Positions 9,121 through 17,147 of a stretch of DNA of 64,000 bases are shown piece after piece. A program made the translations under genes and the position numbers. The notes beneath the pieces are model-generated. The model searched no databases, was not told the origin of the DNA, and saw only the letters and a program-made list of their open reading frames with translations. Position 1 is the stretch's first letter, and each line of letters starts with the position of its first letter. The stretch is taken from NCBI GenBank assembly GCA_024401355.1, contig JAKSLF010000009.1, positions 27,814 to 91,813 on the forward strand. Reading direction: 5' to 3'. This DNA comes from Bacteroidales bacterium (GTDB taxonomy: Bacteria; Bacteroidota; Bacteroidia; Bacteroidales; Marinilabiliaceae).

Positions 9121-10737
9121 TTAGAGTGCGTCGATGAACTTGATGACAGCATCTCTCTCATTCTTTGATAATTTGCGGAATCTTTCGACTGTCCATCGAG
9201 CATCGCTTTGTGGGGCTCCGTGCCACATTACAGCCTCAAGAGTATTGCGTGCACGGCAGTCGTGGAGACGGTCCTCGGTGTTTTCGACCAAACGACAAAG
9301 TCCGCGTCCCCAGAGAGGAGTCGTTCGACACCAGCCTGTACGAATGTCATTGACCATGAAAAGACGATGCTGAACCATGTCGGTGTAAGGCCATATCTTC
9401 TGATGAGGATAACGAGGCATATCTTTGTCAGACAACATGCCATTAGGGTCTTGTATATGATCATCGCCGGTGGTCCATGAAGGTCGATGACACGAAGCGC
9501 AGCCAATTTGTCTGAAGAGGTCGTGTCCCTTCTGAACCTCTGGATCGTCGAGGTCGCGTGCGGCAGGAACGGCAAGTCCACGGTGCCAGATCATGAAATT
9601 CTTGTAGTCGGTATCGGTCATCTCAACCTTTGCTATATTCTTGCCGTCATCCTTACCAGTAAGGTAGCGATATATATCATACTCGACACCATTGTCAGTC
9701 TTCTCGTCAGGATAGTAATTGTAGAACTCGGCCTGCACCTCAGCGTCCTGAGAAGCAGCCTTGGCGTAGGCGGCAGTCATATAGTGGTATTGGCGATCGC
9801 TGCGAGTGACATTAGTGATGTTCCATATAGCATTAGCACCAGCACCATCGAGTAATGGTCCACGGCTCAGAGCATAAGTAAATCGACGCATGTATGACAT
9901 CTTGTCGAGCCCGTTGGAGTAATATACAGGAGCACCATTGGCCCAGATAGCAGGATTGAGGCTTATGCCCTTAGCCTCATAAGCCTTGTATTGTGCAATG
10001 AGTGAGTCCTCGGGTATCGCATCGAGAAGTCCGGTGCCATATACACCTATAGTTGATTCGAGACGTATGCCAACTTCAGAAATGTCAATATCTCCACGGG
10101 CAGACGAAATGAGTCCGTATGTAAAAGCGGAAGCAGGGATAGTGACCTCGGGATAGATGAGACTATAAGTCTCGCCGTCGTCAAATCTATTCCCCCATTC
10201 ATCAGTATAGTTCAGCCAGTCGATATTAATCTGATTTTCGTCGATAGGAGCCTTGAAAGGAGCCACAGCAAGAGTCTGTGGCATACCAGTCTGTGACGTT
10301 AGGTAGCCGTTTGTCTGCTTGTCATAGAGTACGAGCAGATATCCATTGCCCATGTCGGTGGCCTTGTAACGAGTCTGTCGCTTGCCATGGCCGTAGGAAG
10401 GATGGCAATAGAGACATCCGTTGCGTACCATGAGAGGTCCGAGCCCCTTGAAGGCGCTTTCTGGATCTTGCGTAGCGTCTCGTTCGAAGAAGTACTCTCC
10501 CATTTTGAAGGCGCTTGACATACCGGCCTGTTCTACTGCTGGAGTAGGCTGTTGAAAAGCATAGCCAGTGGCATTAAAAACTGTTCCCAGTTTGCCACCA
10601 GCATATACTTCTTCATCATATACAAGCGTCTCCGACTTATATGGCTCGTCTGCTGGAGTCTCGTTTTTATCATCCTCACATGCGATGGTGAGTGATGCTA
10701 TGACCAGCGTTAATGCGAAATTCTTGTTATGATTCAT
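9121..10737 (-). CDS. Di-heme oxidoreductase-family lipoprotein (DHOR, DUF1111)
   Basis: This 538-residue protein has a lipoprotein signal ending TIAC (Cys20). Two c-type heme sites are visible: C108-x-x-C111-H112 and C413-x-x-C416-H417. Layout and spacing fit the DHOR family, distant relatives of di-heme cytochrome c peroxidases that are commonly encoded beside imelysins. A periplasmic redox role in iron acquisition is usually proposed for the family, but its substrate is not established. It is the third gene of a porin-imelysin-DHOR operon, 11 bp after the imelysin gene, and is followed by a terminator. Heme attachment would need the CcsBA encoded next to it. Confidence 0.85.
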   Translation of the reverse strand: MNHNKNFALTLVIASLTIACEDDKNETPADEPYKSETLVYDEEVYAGGKLGTVFNATGYAFQQPTPAVEQAGMSSAFKMGEYFFERDATQDPESAFKGLGPLMVRNGCLYCHPSYGHGKRQTRYKATDMGNGYLLVLYDKQTNGYLTSQTGMPQTLAVAPFKAPIDENQINIDWLNYTDEWGNRFDDGETYSLIYPEVTIPASAFTYGLISSARGDIDISEVGIRLESTIGVYGTGLLDAIPEDSLIAQYKAYEAKGISLNPAIWANGAPVYYSNGLDKMSYMRRFTYALSRGPLLDGAGANAIWNITNVTRSDRQYHYMTAAYAKAASQDAEVQAEFYNYYPDEKTDNGVEYDIYRYLTGKDDGKNIAKVEMTDTDYKNFMIWHRGLAVPAARDLDDPEVQKGHDLFRQIGCASCHRPSWTTGDDHIQDPNGMLSDKDMPRYPHQKIWPYTDMVQHRLFMVNDIRTGWCRTTPLWGRGLCRLVENTEDRLHDCRARNTLEAVMWHGAPQSDARWTVERFRKLSKNERDAVIKFIDAL

Positions 10738-10748
10738 TTTTCTAATCT

Positions 10749-11924
10749 TTAGTCTTCAATTGCATTTTTTAGAGCATCAAGTGTCTCGTCGAGTTCATCG
10801 AGAGCATCCATAGCCTCCTGTGCAGAATTGTCGGAATAGTAAGTTACGAAAGGACGCTTCATTCCATTTGTTGCACCATCGATTTCGTCGAGAGCCTTCT
10901 CGAGAGCGGCAGATACAGCAAGAGCCTCCTTGGCATGAGTGAGATAGGCATAAGCCATGAGTGATCCGGAAGCGGCTTTGGCGGCATCGGCAACGCCATC
11001 GACAGCCATGGTGCCGTAGAGTGCGTGCTTGACCGAAATGATATTGTCGTAGAAATCAGTTATGGAATTATAAGAATGAGGACTTTCGATATAATTGACA
11101 TCCTCGCCAGTGTGAGCCGCGCCAATCTTGCCTTCTGAAACCTCGCCAATAATGTCCTGGGCACCTTCGATAATCTGTATTGCAGCTAGGGTCGCGGACT
11201 TCCATCGAGAACCGGCAAGGCCGGCATTAGCAAACTCCTCGCCAAAATTGTCGGCCTCAAACTCAGCCTCCTCAAGAAGTTGTGTGCGAGCATTGTTGAC
11301 CTCGCCCTTCCAGGCAACGAGCAGTTTGCAGGAATTGAGATAGAGGTCACGAGCAGCGGTAACAGCGAACCAAATCTCATTGGCAGTAAGATCGGCAGCC
11401 TGACGCACCATGCCTTCGCGGAAGATAAGGTATTCGACAGCGTGAAAGCCGGTAAGATTCTGCCCTGTAGCAATAGCCTCCTCGAGAATTGCTGCATCGT
11501 CATCATTATCTGAAGGATTGTACTTCTTCATGTAATTTTCGAATGCAGTCTTGTCGAAAGGCCAAGTGTCGATGTGTGGGTCGATAGAGTAGCCCGATGC
11601 AGCACCAAATAGGAATGCTTCAGACCATTCCCAGTACTTACGTGCGTCAATCCAAGCCTTGCCTGCAGCTTCAAGATCGGCCTGTGACTGACTCTTGTCA
11701 AAAGCCTCGAGTGTCTCTACGAGCTTCTCGGAAGCATCGGCAAGTCCAGAATAAGTTGGTACAACAACATTGTTTACGTAGTTGGCATTTACCGTAGCGA
11801 GTGCAATGTTTTGGGCTACATTGGCAGGAGTCGAATTGTTATCATCATCGTCGCATGCGACAAAGAACGAAGACACTGAAGCCGCGAAGGCTAAAGTCAA
11901 CAGATTTTTCCAAGATTTTTTCAT
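10749..11924 (-). CDS. Imelysin-family lipoprotein
   Basis: This 391-residue protein has a lipoprotein signal ending FVAC (Cys24) followed by an acidic DDDDNN stretch. The imelysin signature GxHAVEYL is present, with Gly159, His161 and Glu164. The long helical remainder fits the two four-helix bundles of imelysin/IrpA/EfeO-like proteins. These are periplasmic or surface proteins of iron-regulated loci. The motif was once read as a peptidase site, but metal or iron binding is the current view. It is the middle gene of the operon, 30 bp after the porin gene and 11 bp before the DHOR gene. Confidence 0.9.
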   Translation of the reverse strand: MKKSWKNLLTLAFAASVSSFFVACDDDDNNSTPANVAQNIALATVNANYVNNVVVPTYSGLADASEKLVETLEAFDKSQSQADLEAAGKAWIDARKYWEWSEAFLFGAASGYSIDPHIDTWPFDKTAFENYMKKYNPSDNDDDAAILEEAIATGQNLTGFHAVEYLIFREGMVRQAADLTANEIWFAVTAARDLYLNSCKLLVAWKGEVNNARTQLLEEAEFEADNFGEEFANAGLAGSRWKSATLAAIQIIEGAQDIIGEVSEGKIGAAHTGEDVNYIESPHSYNSITDFYDNIISVKHALYGTMAVDGVADAAKAASGSLMAYAYLTHAKEALAVSAALEKALDEIDGATNGMKRPFVTYYSDNSAQEAMDALDELDETLDALKNAIED

Positions 11925-11954
11925 TGTTATTATTTTTTTGTTGTTACTATCAAG

Positions 11955-13310
11955 TTATTTGACGAACCAGCCGCAATAGGCGATACCGAGAGAAATGCTT
12001 GGCTCGTTGTTATACTGGCTTTTGAGGAATCGCTTGGAGAATTCGGCCTTGACTACAATCTCCTTCATTGGATAGAAATTTATACCGGCCGCCAAGCGCT
12101 TCCTTTCGCACCATTCATAGGCGACCTTGTGAGTGCCACTCTTCATAGGGTTGTAATACTCGTAGCGTCCGAAGAGGATTAGTCGGGTATTTGAATTGGC
12201 GTAATGTGACGACAGACCAAGAAAATTATAGCCTAATTCACCACCAAGTGCCATAGCCTTTTCACCTACTGGCTGATGTTTGGATGGAGAGCCGTCTTGT
12301 CCGGAGTGTTTGGGATAAGAATTGTTGAAAGTAGTGATCTGCTGAGCATCACTGATAGTGGCGATGTCGTAATTGCCACGTGCGATGAAATTGTGGTCGT
12401 CGTAGTTGAAATCGAACGTCAGAATTTTGACCGTGCCTTTGACATCGTCGTATTTAGAGCCTGCTGATTTGAGTTTGTTCTTAAACGAATTGCCCATATA
12501 GCCACTCAAGCCAAGTCGGAGTCCCTTTATTGAAAAGTTGTCGATGCGGAGAGCAGCTGCATAGACATTGGCTATTTTATATTCATAGCAGCTGGTAGCT
12601 GCGTAATGAATGAAGCAATCTGCGCCGAAACGTTCAGAGTCGAGTCCGGGAAGAAACTGTGCCTCGTAGCGCCATTTGTCATTGTGTCCCCAGAGAGAAA
12701 TGCCTATTTGATGCCATGTACAAGGGAGTATATAGAACTCTCCTTCTGGACGATAATTGGTAAAGAACTCATTAGGGTTGTGATGCATATTGGTAGCCCC
12801 CACGGGTACTATTATTTCCCCGGCGCGCAAGTTGAGCATAGGGTTCCATGACTTCTGAATCCAGAACTGCTCTAGAGCCACCTCGCCACCTTTTTCTATT
12901 TCGGCCTCATACTCTCCACTCTCGTCGGCATCGACCTCGACAGCGCTTTCTGTGCCACCGTGTTCAAACTCTATTTCTGAACCCAACGTCCAGCCTTGGC
13001 CAAAGTCATAGCCTAGATTAATCACAACATGTGGCAAGTCAAATTGTCCATGACTTCCGTCATTGGCATGTTGTTCTGGATATTTATATCTATTGAAATG
13101 ATCGCTATAGAGATTGCGAGTCATGACAGCCTCGCCGTAGCCGCCAATAGTCAGGCGGCTAGCTATTTTCTTTAGAGTAGTCTGGTTGGAAGTGGATGTG
13201 GCTCCTGTGTGGGCATCGGCCTCATCGTCGACTTGCTGTGCCATGGAAGGCACGAAAGCAAGTGTGACGAGACCCAGAGTGGATATTAATTTGATATAAG
13301 AACGAATCAT
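11955..13310 (-). CDS. Outer-membrane porin-like beta-barrel protein
   Basis: This 451-residue protein has a signal peptide cleaved after about residue 24 (SMAQ). The mature part alternates short amphipathic strands with loops, for example LTIGGYGEAVM, DLPHVVINLGYDF and LAAGINFYPMKEIVVKAEF. This is typical of the phosphate-selective-porin-like (OprP/O) barrels of Bacteroidetes. It ends in WFVK rather than the usual terminal aromatic residue. It is the first gene of the porin-imelysin-DHOR operon and has a consensus promoter. Context suggests an outer-membrane channel for an iron or heme-related solute, which is inference. Confidence 0.75.
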   Translation of the reverse strand: MIRSYIKLISTLGLVTLAFVPSMAQQVDDEADAHTGATSTSNQTTLKKIASRLTIGGYGEAVMTRNLYSDHFNRYKYPEQHANDGSHGQFDLPHVVINLGYDFGQGWTLGSEIEFEHGGTESAVEVDADESGEYEAEIEKGGEVALEQFWIQKSWNPMLNLRAGEIIVPVGATNMHHNPNEFFTNYRPEGEFYILPCTWHQIGISLWGHNDKWRYEAQFLPGLDSERFGADCFIHYAATSCYEYKIANVYAAALRIDNFSIKGLRLGLSGYMGNSFKNKLKSAGSKYDDVKGTVKILTFDFNYDDHNFIARGNYDIATISDAQQITTFNNSYPKHSGQDGSPSKHQPVGEKAMALGGELGYNFLGLSSHYANSNTRLILFGRYEYYNPMKSGTHKVAYEWCERKRLAAGINFYPMKEIVVKAEFSKRFLKSQYNNEPSISLGIAYCGWFVK

Positions 13311-13347
13311 TGTTGCCTACTGTTTTGCATGTTATCTATTGACGATG

Positions 13348-13378
13348 CAAAGTTAGAGATAGGCAAAAAAGTAGTCAA
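13348..13378 (-). promoter_or_regulatory. Promoter of the porin-imelysin-DHOR operon
   Basis: On the minus strand TTG (13378-13376) is followed by exactly 20 nt and TAACTTTG (13355-13348), a full consensus match 37 nt upstream of the porin ATG. I see no clear Fur-box palindrome next to it. Confidence 0.7.
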
Positions 13379-13434
13379 TACTCATTTTTTAGTAAAAAAC
13401 GAGCGAGCAATAATCAGAATTAGGTATTAGACGA

Positions 13435-14532
13435 TTAATGTAAAATGTCCCAGAAGGATTGTGGAAGTGATATGTTTTCAACGTAACAGGCATCCTTGAA
13501 GAGTGGAGCAATGTCGTCGGGCTCGAATCCTGCTATGCCACAACCAATAGGAGTCACGAGGAAAGTAGACTCGGGATGTTGCTTAGCGAAAACGATGAAG
13601 TCGTCGACATAGGGCTTGATAGTCTCGGGGCCACCCTGCATAGTTGGAATGGCGTAGGACTGTCCTTGGAGTCCGACACCCTGTCCGAGAACAGCTCCGA
13701 AGTGGAGTAAAGCTGCACGAGCGGCGCCTCCGCCATGCATGCCTTGGAGGTTAGAGCCAAAGACGAATATCTCGTTGGCCTTGAGAGTTGAAATGTAGTC
13801 GGGTGTGATACGATTATTGTACATAGGTGTATTGATTGAAGAACAACATTTGCTTCTGCCGAAGGGAGTGAATGTGCGGCTGTATTCGACCTCCATAGGC
13901 ATTGCAGCCTCCTCGCAGATGCACTCGGTTGGAGTGGTGCCGTAATAGATACCAGAAGAGTAATTCTCGATAACGAAAGGCGTGATTACCTCGTCCATCA
14001 TCTTCTTGTATCGCTGGTTGACAGCAGATGGCGTGAGACCGAGTTGTATAGCTGCATCCTTCTGTATGAAACCTTCGAGGAGGACCATTCGAGCGATAGT
14101 AGTCATTTTAGGGTCGTTGTAGTGAGCATTAACGGCTTCTATTACTTGATGAAGCAGCCCGGTCTCGTGGTCGGAATCTCGCAGATATTCGAGGATAACA
14201 TCTGATTGAGAAGCAGGATGATTGTCGCACTCCTTGTTGAAAGCCTTGAGGGCCTCGAGAATCACGAAACGGAATCCACCAGTCATCCATGTGGATAATT
14301 TAGTGGACTTGGGGCAGTCCTTAAGTTGTTGGAAATCGTGAGTCAGGAGCTGGATGTAGTAGTCGTGAGCGAGAGAATAGAAATCGAGCCCAGCCTTATT
14401 GCTGAGTTGGTACTTGTGGTCGAAAACAGAATAGGCACGTCGACAGTAACCATAGAAAAACTCCTTGGTTATGGCAACGTCAAATGAGCGGATGCCGTTG
14501 TAAATCTGCTTATCACTAGGTTTGTCCCTCAT
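13435..14532 (-). CDS. Sigma-70-like / macro-like domain fusion protein
   Basis: Numbered from the ATG at 14532 (365 residues), two unrelated halves are visible. Residues ~20-190 resemble sigma-70 factors: a region-2-like helical block (SLAHDYYIQLLTHDFQQL, then KLSTWMTGGFRFVILEAL) and a region-4-like helix-turn-helix (QKDAAIQLGLTPSAVNQRYK). Residues ~240-355 resemble the macro-like A1S_2505 phage-derived domain: EIFVFGSNLQGMHGGGAA, then YAIPTMQGG and TPIGCGIAGFEPDDI. A Cys-containing linker joins them. The upstream in-frame TTG at 14562 is less likely as the start. No signal peptide. A plausible role is transcriptional control tied to ADP-ribose or a related nucleotide, but this is inference. 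It is divergent from a VWA gene. Confidence 0.7.
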   Translation of the reverse strand: MRDKPSDKQIYNGIRSFDVAITKEFFYGYCRRAYSVFDHKYQLSNKAGLDFYSLAHDYYIQLLTHDFQQLKDCPKSTKLSTWMTGGFRFVILEALKAFNKECDNHPASQSDVILEYLRDSDHETGLLHQVIEAVNAHYNDPKMTTIARMVLLEGFIQKDAAIQLGLTPSAVNQRYKKMMDEVITPFVIENYSSGIYYGTTPTECICEEAAMPMEVEYSRTFTPFGRSKCCSSINTPMYNNRITPDYISTLKANEIFVFGSNLQGMHGGGAARAALLHFGAVLGQGVGLQGQSYAIPTMQGGPETIKPYVDDFIVFAKQHPESTFLVTPIGCGIAGFEPDDIAPLFKDACYVENISLPQSFWDILH

Positions 14533-14671
14533 GGTCGGCGCATATTTTATGCATAGATACAAAAAAGTTAGAAAAAAAACGACATGCTGCTTAATTTTTT
14601 CTCACAAACATCCTTCTAAAGGGAAAGAGAGAATAAAAACAATAGTATTAATAAAAATGGAGGGAAAAGCC

Positions 14672-15331
14672 ATGAAAGAAGAAAATGTAAAAAAGACAAG
14701 TGCCAAAAGAGTGTACAACCTCATCATTGTGGACGAGTCGGGCAGTATGGAAATAATACATCGTGAAGCCTTGGCTGGAATAAATGAAACCATCGCAACA
14801 TGTAAGAAACTACAAGAGATGCACAGCGAGATGGAGCAGCATGTGACGCTTATAACATTCGATAGTTGTCACTTTAAAGTGCATTATGACGATGTGCTAG
14901 CAATGAGAGCCCAAGAGCTTGGTATGAATGAATATCGTCCAAGTGGCGGAACACCTCTTTATGATGCGATAGGAAAGGGAGTTGCAAAAGTCAATGCTCA
15001 GACGGAAGTGGGTGACAACGTGCTAGTGACAATCATTACCGACGGCGAAGAAAACAGTTCGCGAGAGTATACTCTGAAAATGGTAAAGAACCTCATCGAA
15101 AAGCAGAAGAAATTGGGATGGACATTTACTTTGATAGGTACAGACAATCTCGATGTAGAAGGAATGGCTGGAGCGATGGCAATAGACAACCACTTGGCCT
15201 TTGCTGAAGATGATGAAGGAACACGCGAGATGTTTAGAAGGGAAAGAAATGCACGTGTCAACTATAACATGTGTTGCTTGAGAGCAGAAGCAATGGAGAC
15301 AGGTACATATTTCAGAGAAGAAGAAGTATAG
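14672..15331 (+). CDS. Cytoplasmic von Willebrand factor A (VWA) domain protein
   Basis: This is a 219-residue protein that is essentially one VWA domain. The metal-ion-dependent adhesion site is complete: D-x-S-G-S (VDESGSM) near the start, the Thr of SGGTPLYDAI in the middle, and the TDGEEN aspartate. There is no signal peptide or membrane segment, so it probably acts inside the cell in protein-protein assembly. The ATG at 14672 has a GGAGGG stretch just upstream; the ATG at 14657 is the alternative. Upstream in-frame codons overlap the divergent gene and are unlikely to be used. It is followed by a strong terminator. The partner is unknown; the divergent sigma/macro fusion is the obvious candidate. 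Confidence 0.8.
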   Translation: MKEENVKKTSAKRVYNLIIVDESGSMEIIHREALAGINETIATCKKLQEMHSEMEQHVTLITFDSCHFKVHYDDVLAMRAQELGMNEYRPSGGTPLYDAIGKGVAKVNAQTEVGDNVLVTIITDGEENSSREYTLKMVKNLIEKQKKLGWTFTLIGTDNLDVEGMAGAMAIDNHLAFAEDDEGTREMFRRERNARVNYNMCCLRAEAMETGTYFREEEV

Positions 15332-15345
15332 AATGATGAATGAGG

Positions 15346-15378
15346 AAACCCCTGTCAGCACCAGCCGACAGGGGTTTT
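15346..15378 (+). terminator. Strong intrinsic terminator after the VWA gene
   Basis: AAACCCCTGTC pairs with GACAGGGGTTT around a ten-base loop, with T residues at the 3' end. It starts 15 nt after the stop codon. The reverse strand also ends in a short T run, so it may serve both directions. Confidence 0.85.
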
Positions 15379-15408
15379 GTATTAAAATATGACTGATAAT
15401 TAGTTTCT

Positions 15409-15653
15409 TTATTTCTTCCAGACGTTGACAATCTCGCCGATGTACATCACATGAATGCCTGTGCCTGTCTCATCGTACCACTGACGCTGTTCTATAGGCA
15501 TCTTGTCGGCTTTGAATTGTTCGACATAGATTTTCTTACATTCGATGGCAAGGTCTGCCTCTGCAAAGATAGGGTTGCCTAGATTTGTAAATTGGGGCTG
15601 CATGATGCCAATGCGAGGCTCATGGCAAATACTGAATAGATATATTTTTTCAT
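15409..15653 (-). pseudogene. Small lipoprotein gene with a -1 frameshift in a C4 run
   Basis: The ATG at 15653 opens a textbook lipoprotein signal (MKKYIYSVFAMSLALASC) but runs into a stop after 24 codons. The next reading frame continues without a gap from the same spot (QFTNLGNPIFAEADLAIECKK) to a TAA at 15409. The switch point is a run of four C on the coding strand (15597-15594). One extra C would restore a single 81-residue lipoprotein reading SCSPQFTNLG. This is either a real phase-off or decayed allele, or a sequencing error. The protein family is not recognised. A short ATG-initiated protein from 15603 is possible but would lack the signal peptide. Confidence 0.6.
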
Positions 15654-15712
15654 TTTGTTCTTAATTATTTCATAATAGTTTCTTGTGCTTCATGATATAC
15701 CTTATATAAGTA

Positions 15713-16855
15713 TTATCCCATGCGGGATTTGTAGTCTTCGTAGCCGAATTTACGGAGAACTCGGAGTCCGTGCTTCTGGTCGGAGATGGCGAGAGCTGGA
15801 TGAGTGATGCCATTGAACATAGTGGTTTTCACTATAGTATAATGTATCATATCCTCGAAGATAATCTTGTCGCCAATCTTAAGAGGCTGATCGAAAGACC
15901 AGTCGCCGACAAAGTCGCCAGATAGACAGCTGTTTCCACCCATGCGATATGTTGGCAGACCTTCGACAGGTTCGTGGTGTGCGCCACGGATGCGAGGCTT
16001 GTATGGCATTTCGAGACAGTCGGGCATGTGGCAGGCGAACGATACGTTGAGGATAGCTGTTTTGATGCCACAGTTTTCGACGATGTCGACAACATCGCTA
16101 ACAAGAACGCCAGTGTCCCATCCGAAAGCGGAGCCAGGTTCAAGGATGACATCGACGTTCCACTTTTCGCGGAACTGCTTGATGATGCGAATGAGACGTT
16201 CTACATCATAACCCTTGCGAGTCATGAGATGTCCACCGCCAAAGTTGACCCATTTGACCTGCTTTATCCAATGAGCGAACTTCTCACCCATTTGATTCAT
16301 CAGGCCCTCGAGATCTTCAGCCGAGGACTCGCAGAGACAATGAACATGAAGTCCCTCGATGTCGGCAGGCAACTGGCTTGGCAGTTGTGACACCATGATT
16401 CCTAATCGTGAGCCAGGTGTACAAGGATTGTAGAGGTCGGTCTCGACGACACTAAACTCTGGGTTGACACGCAGACCAAGTGAGATTGGATGGTCGGCGA
16501 GAGCAATCTGATTGTGAAAATGTTCGTACTGAGTGAGAGAGTTGAAAGTGATATGGCTACTGCATTCCATGATAGTCTTGAACTCGCCCTCGGTATAAGC
16601 GGGAGAGAACGTGTGAGCCATGCCGCCAAGTTCCTCGAAAGCAAGACGAGCCTCGGAGAGTGAACTTGCTGTAGACCGGAAATTGAACTCGCGAACAATA
16701 GGGAATGCACTCCACATAGCAAAAGCCTTGAAAGCCAAAATGATCTCAGCTCCAGACTCTTGGCGTACTCTATTTATCAGACGAAGGTTTTCTCGCAGCA
16801 AGTCGCCGTCTAAAACATAACAAGGTGACGGAACCTTACTAAAATCGATAGCCAT
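15713..16855 (-). CDS. nspC: Carboxynorspermidine/carboxyspermidine decarboxylase
   Basis: This 380-residue PLP-dependent fold-III decarboxylase carries out the last step of the alternative spermidine pathway (carboxyspermidine to spermidine). The N-terminus PSPCYVLDGDLLRENL is typical. The pyridoxal lysine is Lys43 in AFKAFAMW, whose KAFA sequence distinguishes NspC from diaminopimelate decarboxylase. NFGGGHLMTRKGYD and EPGSAFGWDTG form the phosphate-binding region, and GNSCLSGD carries the catalytic Cys of the second subunit. Cytoplasmic. Its usual partner, carboxyspermidine dehydrogenase, is not in the window. It is a single gene with a consensus promoter, divergent from tex. Confidence 0.93.
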   Translation of the reverse strand: MAIDFSKVPSPCYVLDGDLLRENLRLINRVRQESGAEIILAFKAFAMWSAFPIVREFNFRSTASSLSEARLAFEELGGMAHTFSPAYTEGEFKTIMECSSHITFNSLTQYEHFHNQIALADHPISLGLRVNPEFSVVETDLYNPCTPGSRLGIMVSQLPSQLPADIEGLHVHCLCESSAEDLEGLMNQMGEKFAHWIKQVKWVNFGGGHLMTRKGYDVERLIRIIKQFREKWNVDVILEPGSAFGWDTGVLVSDVVDIVENCGIKTAILNVSFACHMPDCLEMPYKPRIRGAHHEPVEGLPTYRMGGNSCLSGDFVGDWSFDQPLKIGDKIIFEDMIHYTIVKTTMFNGITHPALAISDQKHGLRVLRKFGYEDYKSRMG

Positions 16856-16897
16856 AATTATTGTTTTACTTTCTGTTTCTGTTGTTTATCTATTGCA

Positions 16898-16928
16898 CAA
16901 AAGTAATGCTAACTTTTAGATAAAACAA
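16898..16928 (-). promoter_or_regulatory. Promoter of nspC
   Basis: On the minus strand TTG (16928-16926) is followed by 20 nt and TACTTTTG (16905-16898). This is a full consensus match, 42 nt upstream of the start codon. Confidence 0.7.
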
Positions 16929-17097
16929 TTATTATCGTTGGAGAGTTGTCTGGTTGAGATCTATTTTATAATAATTTAATGACGGCACGGTAGTGTAAGT
17001 GTGTAGTTTGTGAAGGTGGAAAATATGGTCATGGGTAGCTTAAAGGTAGCATATTGTATCTGTGAGAGTACGTGTTTCGGATGTTAAAAGGGAGGAG

Positions 17098-17128
17098 TTG
17101 CTTTTGTTGTAGAAAAATACTATCTTTG
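17098..17128 (+). promoter_or_regulatory. Promoter of tex
   Basis: TTG (17098-17100) is followed by 20 nt and TATCTTTG (17121-17128), 19 nt before the ATG, leaving a very short leader. The 292-bp gap between nspC and tex holds these two divergent promoters and otherwise nothing I recognise. Confidence 0.7.
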
Positions 17129-17147
17129 TGGAGTAATAGATAGAATT

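Noticed and set aside
14522-14671. Upstream extension of the VWA gene, and TTG extension of the divergent sigma/macro gene
   Set aside because: The extended frames overlap each other at their 5' ends and encode low-quality sequence; ATG starts at 14672 and 14532 leave a normal intergenic control region.
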